Source: a bacterium (GTDB lineage Bacteria > Actinomycetota > Acidimicrobiia > Acidimicrobiales > CATQHL01). Taken from it: a stretch of DNA of 6,935 bases. The translations under genes and the position numbers were made by a program. Positions 1 through 6,935 of this stretch are shown piece after piece. Numbering within the stretch: the stretch's first letter is position 1; the number at the start of each line of letters is the position of its first letter. The stretch covers positions 1 to 6,935 of the forward strand of contig JAPONU010000586.1 of the NCBI GenBank assembly GCA_026713745.1, written 5' to 3'. The notes below the pieces were generated by a model. The model did no database searches and was not told where the DNA came from. It was given only the letters and a program-made list of their open reading frames with translations.

Positions 1-186
1 CGGGACAGACCCATCCGCCTCAGCGTGATAGCGGCACTCGGCCACGGCCTCGAAACCCGCCGGAAGGCCCTCTTCAACATCGAGCGCATTGCCCACGAGA
101 AGGAACCGGACGGCATTCGCCTCGGCCAAGAACGCCGACGCTGCCGACAGCGAAGGGTTGTACTCAAAGTCGTACTGCTGAGGCAT
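1..186 (-). CDS. Hypothetical protein, N-terminal 62 residues (3' end outside the window)
   Basis: The frame reads from ATG at 186 leftwards without a stop to base 1, so only the first 62 residues are visible. The protein begins MPQQYDFEYNPSLSAASAF and continues with an alanine- and acid-rich stretch containing an AEANAVRFLLVGNALDVEEG-like segment. It has no signal peptide, no clear membrane segment and no catalytic motif I recognise. The start is supported by a purine-rich GGAGTAGGTGA element (200-190 on the minus strand) just upstream of the ATG. It lies downstream of, and on the same strand as, the PIN and antitoxin-like genes, from which the IS256 scar separates it. It may once have belonged to the same transcription unit. 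The family is unknown to me and no function is assigned. Confidence is for a real coding start. Confidence 0.6.
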   Translation of the reverse strand, partial: MPQQYDFEYNPSLSAASAFLAEANAVRFLLVGNALDVEEGLPAGFEAVAECRYHAEADGSVP

Positions 187-287
187 CACTCACCTACTCC
201 GAGTTTGGGGAGACTAGACGAACGTCCGCCAATAGGGCTTACCCCGAATCCTCAGCCACTCGACGCGCCCGCTCCTGGGGCGTCCCA

Positions 288-854
288 TCAAGTGGTGGGA
301 TTTCGAGTTGAGCCTCGGTGATGGTTGCCGGCTGTGAGTTCGGCGGTGGCGATGGTATCGCGCTCGGGGTAGAGGAGGCTCATGGAGTCCTCTGAGAGGT
401 AGCGGCGGTCGGTGGCCTGCCATTCGTCGTGGAGGTCGGCGAGGATGGCGCCGACGAGTCGGATGGCGGAGGCCTCGTTGGGGAAGATCCCCACGACCCG
501 TGATCGTCGCCATATCTCTTTGTTGATGCGTTCGAGGGGGTTGGTGGACCAGATCTTCTGCCAATGCGCACGCGGAAAGGTCGCGAAGGCGAGGACCTTG
601 GTCTTGGCGGTTTCCATAAGTGGTCCGGTCTTGGGGAACCGGGCGGCGAGCTGGTCGCTGACTTGGTCCCAGGCGTCGGCGACGGCGCCGACGCCGGGCT
701 GGGCGAAGATCGTCCGGAACAGCGCGGCGGCCATGTGCTGGTGCGACTTGGGCACCACAGCGAGCAGGTTGCGGATGAAGTGCACTCGGCAGCGTTGTCG
801 GGCCGCTCCCTGGAACCACCGGTCAGCGGCGGCGGCGACGAGGGACTGGGCTGA
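288..854 (-). pseudogene. IS256-family (mutator-type) transposase, C-terminal fragment
   Basis: Read leftwards from about 854, the translation matches the C-terminal half of IS256-family transposases. Landmarks in order are a QRCRVHFIRNLL segment, VPKSHQHM, FRTIFAQP, LAFATFPRAHWQKIWSTNP, the NPLERINKEI signature, GIFPNEASAIRLVGAIL, DEWQATDRRYLS and a TGA stop at 290-288. The Glu of NPLER (codon 533-531) is the family's third catalytic acid. The segment holding the first two catalytic Asp residues is absent, because upstream of about 854 the frame only runs antisense to another transposase fragment. The piece is roughly 190 residues, about half the usual 400 or so. An in-frame ATG at 1043 exists, but the residues it would add are shadow sequence. 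The fragment is inactive and could be a relic of the same element as the neighbouring N-terminal piece or of a different copy. Confidence 0.9.
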
Positions 855-885
855 ACTCCCGGTGGCTCGGACCCGCAGCGAGGGC

Positions 886-1258
886 GTGGAGTTCACCGGC
901 GAGGACGGCCTGTTGACGGGCCTGGTCCGCCAGGTCCTGCAGTGCGGCCCGGAGGTCGAGACCGCCGTGCATCTCGACATTGAGGGCCGCGGGACGCCAA
1001 ACTCGCGCATCGGCTCGCCGCCCAAGCGAGTCAAGACCGACATGGGCGAGGTCGATCTGCAAGTGCCGCGTGATCGAGCGGGAGCCTTTCGAGCCGGTGA
1101 CGGTGCCCCGGCATCAGCGCCGCCTCGAGGGCCTGTCGGGGAATGTGAACTCGCTCTACGCCAAGGGCCTCACCACCGGTGAGATCCAGGCGCACCTCGC
1201 GGGGAGCAACGACACCGACGTGAGCCGCGAGAAGATCTCGGAGATCACCGACAAACTC
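886..1258 (+). pseudogene. IS256-family transposase, N-terminal fragment with frameshift
   Basis: On the plus strand the frame starting near GTG 886 reads VEFTGEDGLLTGLVRQVLQC, then GRGTPNSRIGSPPKRVKTD and MGEVDLQVPRDR. This is the N-terminal region of IS256-family transposases. At about 1070-1085 the match moves by one base into the next frame, where it continues as EPFEPVTVPRHQRRLEGLSG, SLYAKGLTTGEIQAHL and VSREKISEITDKL up to about 1258. A single extra base near 1077 explains the shift. After 1258 the family resemblance stops, before the first catalytic Asp. The GTG at 886 is only a possible original start, as the normal upstream residues are not clearly seen. The piece covers about 125 residues, points away from the C-terminal fragment, and cannot make a functional enzyme. 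Confidence 0.88.
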
Positions 1259-1290
1259 TCGGCCAAACACCACCAGCCTCTCGCGGCCAC

Positions 1291-1404
1291 TCAGAGACAG
1301 CACAGCGAAATCGACTGGACGGTATCGGCGCGGCTCTCCTCGTTGGAGACGTAGGCGAGGAGCACATTGGCGTCCGCGTAAACGCGGGGCACCTTATCCG
1401 GCAT
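1291..1404 (-). pseudogene. PIN-domain (VapC-like) ribonuclease toxin, truncated N-terminal fragment
   Basis: From ATG 1404 leftwards the frame reads MPDKVPRVYADANVLLAYV followed by SNEESRADTVQSI, and ends at TGA 1293-1291 after 37 codons. The YADANVLLAY segment is the first strand and helix start of a PIN domain, with D11 as the first of the normally three or four acidic metal ligands. Intact VapC-like proteins have about 130-180 residues. Here the conserved middle Glu and the C-terminal Asp residues are gone, because the IS256 scar replaces the rest. The last six or so residues are probably junction sequence. The ATG overlaps the end of the upstream gene by 11 bp, the usual coupling in toxin-antitoxin operons. 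Intact PIN toxins of this kind cleave RNA. This remnant should be inactive. Confidence 0.82.
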
Positions 1405-2158
1405 CCCGGATCTGCCTCACAACATGCTCGGCTGGCTCCACGGCTTTCAGCGCGCCCCGCGCCTTGAGGTAGCCGTCGGGCTCTCCTTCGTCAACGACAT
1501 CCACCCGGGTGACCTGGCGGATCGAGATCGGCCTGCCCGTAGCGACATCCCGCGTGATGGTGCCCGTGACGTCAGCGACACGCCCCCAGGCCTCCCGCAT
1601 CACGTCCTTGTGGTCGGGGTGGGGGAAGCAGGTGACAACCTTGTCATAGACAAGTTCGTAGATCGAGAACCGCAGAGTCGTGCGTTGGGAGACCATCTCC
1701 ACGCGACCGCGCACCGCTCCGAGCGACTTGGTGGTCTGCTGTTGCTGTTCAACCTGACTCCCCGACGCCGGACTCGCCGCCGGCGCAACGAAGATGACCT
1801 CGTCGTCGACTGTCTCGAAGACGACCGGGGTGCTCTCGTCTGCGATCTCGGTCAGTTCGCGGACGGCGCGCAGGAGAGGTCGCCCAGGGTCAATATCGCC
1901 CCTCGCAACTTGACGCGCGGCTTGGAGGTAGTCGTCACACATCGCCGGAATGTGCCGCTCAGCATCACTGTCGAGTGGTACAGCCTCCGCGGTGGCAGCG
2001 GCACTGCCGTAATCGAGCCCGGCGAGTACCCATCGAACGTTGGCGCCGCGATTCTCGTGCAGCGCGGCGAGGACGGCGCAGAAGCCGTCGAGCGCGGCCG
2101 ACAGCTTGACGATCGTTACCTCGCCGTCGAGGCGGAGAGTCACGAGATCGTCGGCCAT
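1394..2158 (-). CDS. Hypothetical protein, likely antitoxin-like partner of the PIN toxin
   Basis: This is a 254-residue protein with two parts. Residues 1-125 form an alpha/beta segment that opens with strands (DLVTLRLDGEVTIVKLS) and has a WVLAGLDYGS motif. A Q-rich linker at about 127-145 joins it to a C-terminal module at about 146-217, which contains GAVRGRVEMVSQRTTLRFSI, a conserved-looking MREAWGR and RDVATGRPISIRQV. The second module is strand-rich, could be a small OB- or barrel-like fold, and resembles proteins I have seen encoded just before PIN toxins in actinobacteria. That resemblance is recalled, not searched. The C-terminus (EHVVRQIRDAG) overlaps the PIN start by 11 bp, which argues for translational coupling and an antitoxin role. 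There is no recognisable DNA-binding motif of the usual VapB type. The gene appears intact, so it may now be an orphan. Start ATG 2158 has only a weak upstream purine stretch. Confidence 0.8.
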   Translation of the reverse strand: MADDLVTLRLDGEVTIVKLSAALDGFCAVLAALHENRGANVRWVLAGLDYGSAAATAEAVPLDSDAERHIPAMCDDYLQAARQVARGDIDPGRPLLRAVRELTEIADESTPVVFETVDDEVIFVAPAASPASGSQVEQQQQTTKSLGAVRGRVEMVSQRTTLRFSIYELVYDKVVTCFPHPDHKDVMREAWGRVADVTGTITRDVATGRPISIRQVTRVDVVDEGEPDGYLKARGALKAVEPAEHVVRQIRDAG

Positions 2159-2327
2159 GTCCCGAACTCTACGATTGAGAGTTCGATCCTGTCACCGCAT
2201 GCACAGCCGTCCACCTAGACGGGTAGTTCACCGTTTCGGGGCTTGGCGCGGCGTCCCGACCCGAGCGCGACTTCGCTGCTCGCTACGCTGAGCGGCTGTT
2301 TCTGCCGCCGAGCCCGGAGACACTTCT
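2159..2327. other. Divergent intergenic region between antitoxin-like gene and helicase gene
   Basis: These 169 bp separate two genes transcribed outward and should contain both promoters. I could not pick convincing -35/-10 pairs in either direction. Visible structure is the 2163-2185 palindrome, a short imperfect hairpin at 2263-2281 (GAGCGCG, loop ACTT, CGC-T-GCTC with one bulged T), and the GGAGA element in front of the helicase start. I see no coding capacity beyond shadow frames and no RNA gene. Confidence 0.5.
2163..2185. promoter_or_regulatory. Palindrome upstream of the antitoxin-like gene, candidate operator
   Basis: CGAACTCT and AGAGTTCG form perfect 8-bp inverted arms separated by the 7 bases ACGATTG. 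The palindrome ends 4 bp before the minus-strand ATG at 2158. This is where an autoregulatory operator of a toxin-antitoxin operon would sit, though as RNA it could instead fold over the ribosome-binding region. The symmetry is seen directly; the regulatory function is inferred. Confidence 0.45.

Positions 2328-2330
<3 letters not shown>
2316..2330 (+). promoter_or_regulatory. Ribosome binding site and TTG start of the helicase gene
   Basis: GGAGA at 2316-2320 lies 7 bases before TTG 2328, a good Shine-Dalgarno spacing. The in-frame stop upstream is TGA 2289-2291, and between it and the exonuclease motif there is no in-frame ATG or GTG. The only other candidate is TTG 2355, which has a poorer GGCGAG in front. 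The chosen start places the first exonuclease motif at residues 17-19. Confidence 0.65.

Positions 2331-6935
<4,605 letters not shown>

Larger units (their letters stand above)
288..1258. mobile_element. Degenerate IS256-family insertion scar (two divergent transposase pieces)
   Basis: This stretch consists of the two transposase fragments placed back to back. Their 5' sides meet near 855-885 and they read outwards. Neither contains the middle of the DDE domain. I could not identify matching terminal inverted repeats or a target duplication on either side, so the outer borders are those of the recognisable protein homology, and the true element may extend some tens of bases further each way. 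The right edge lies against a truncated PIN gene. The arrangement fits either insertion of two separate copies followed by decay, or inversion plus deletion inside a single copy. Confidence 0.75.

Noticed and set aside
281..300. Possible terminator hairpin CCCATCA/TGGTGGG at the transposase stop
   Set aside because: The loop would be only 2-4 bases, it needs a G-T pair and no T-run follows. It may simply be part of the decayed IS end.
25..321. Plus-strand frame of 98 codons at the left edge
   Set aside because: It is Arg-rich and antisense to the minus-strand partial gene and the scar edge, with no ribosome site or motif seen.
855..885. Possible IS terminal inverted repeats at the junction of the two transposase pieces
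   Set aside because: I could not match this sequence to an inverted copy near 270-290 or 1259-1310, so no terminal repeat or target duplication is claimed.
1424..2218. Plus-strand frame of 264 codons opposite the antitoxin-like gene
   Set aside because: The minus-strand frame has coherent protein features and an 11-bp overlap with the PIN start. The plus-strand frame has neither.

Overview
This is a GC-rich window from an accessory region of what is most likely an actinobacterial (Actinomycetota) chromosome. That guess rests on the strong G/C bias at third codon positions, a TTG start, and the flavour of the IS256 and PIN-domain remnants. No rRNA or marker gene is present to confirm it.

Left part (1-1404). 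A minus-strand hypothetical gene begins at 186 and runs off the left edge. It is followed by a scar made of two broken IS256/mutator-family transposase pieces pointing away from each other: a C-terminal half on the minus strand (288-854) and an N-terminal half with a frameshift on the plus strand (about 886-1258). The stretch encoding the first two catalytic aspartates is missing, so no active transposase can be made. The right edge of the scar has cut off a minus-strand PIN-domain (VapC-like) toxin gene after about 30 recognisable residues (1291-1404).

Middle (1394-2327). The PIN fragment overlaps by 11 bp the end of a 254-codon minus-strand gene. This arrangement looks like a toxin-antitoxin pair whose toxin has been destroyed. 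An 8-bp-arm palindrome lies 4 bp upstream of the 254-codon gene. The 169-bp divergent gap between this gene and the helicase gene is the only sizeable non-coding stretch.

Right part (2328-6935, open at the right edge). One uninterrupted plus-strand reading frame of at least 1536 codons fills two thirds of the window. It starts at a TTG preceded by GGAGA. The protein carries, in order, a DEDD-type 3'-5' exonuclease-like domain, a helical segment ending in a Cys cluster, a complete RecQ-type SF2 helicase core, a region of about 450 residues with winged-helix-like pieces, and a UvrD/PcrA-type SF1A helicase that is cut by the window edge after motif V. It therefore combines a WRN-like exonuclease-RecQ arrangement with a second motor of a different superfamily. 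A DNA end-processing, repair or anti-phage role is reasonable but is inferred, not shown.

The most noteworthy points are the exonuclease/RecQ/UvrD fusion, its unusual placement of the Cys cluster, and the inactivated PIN toxin beside an intact antitoxin-like partner. Long minus-strand reading frames opposite the helicase gene are shadows and are not annotated as genes.
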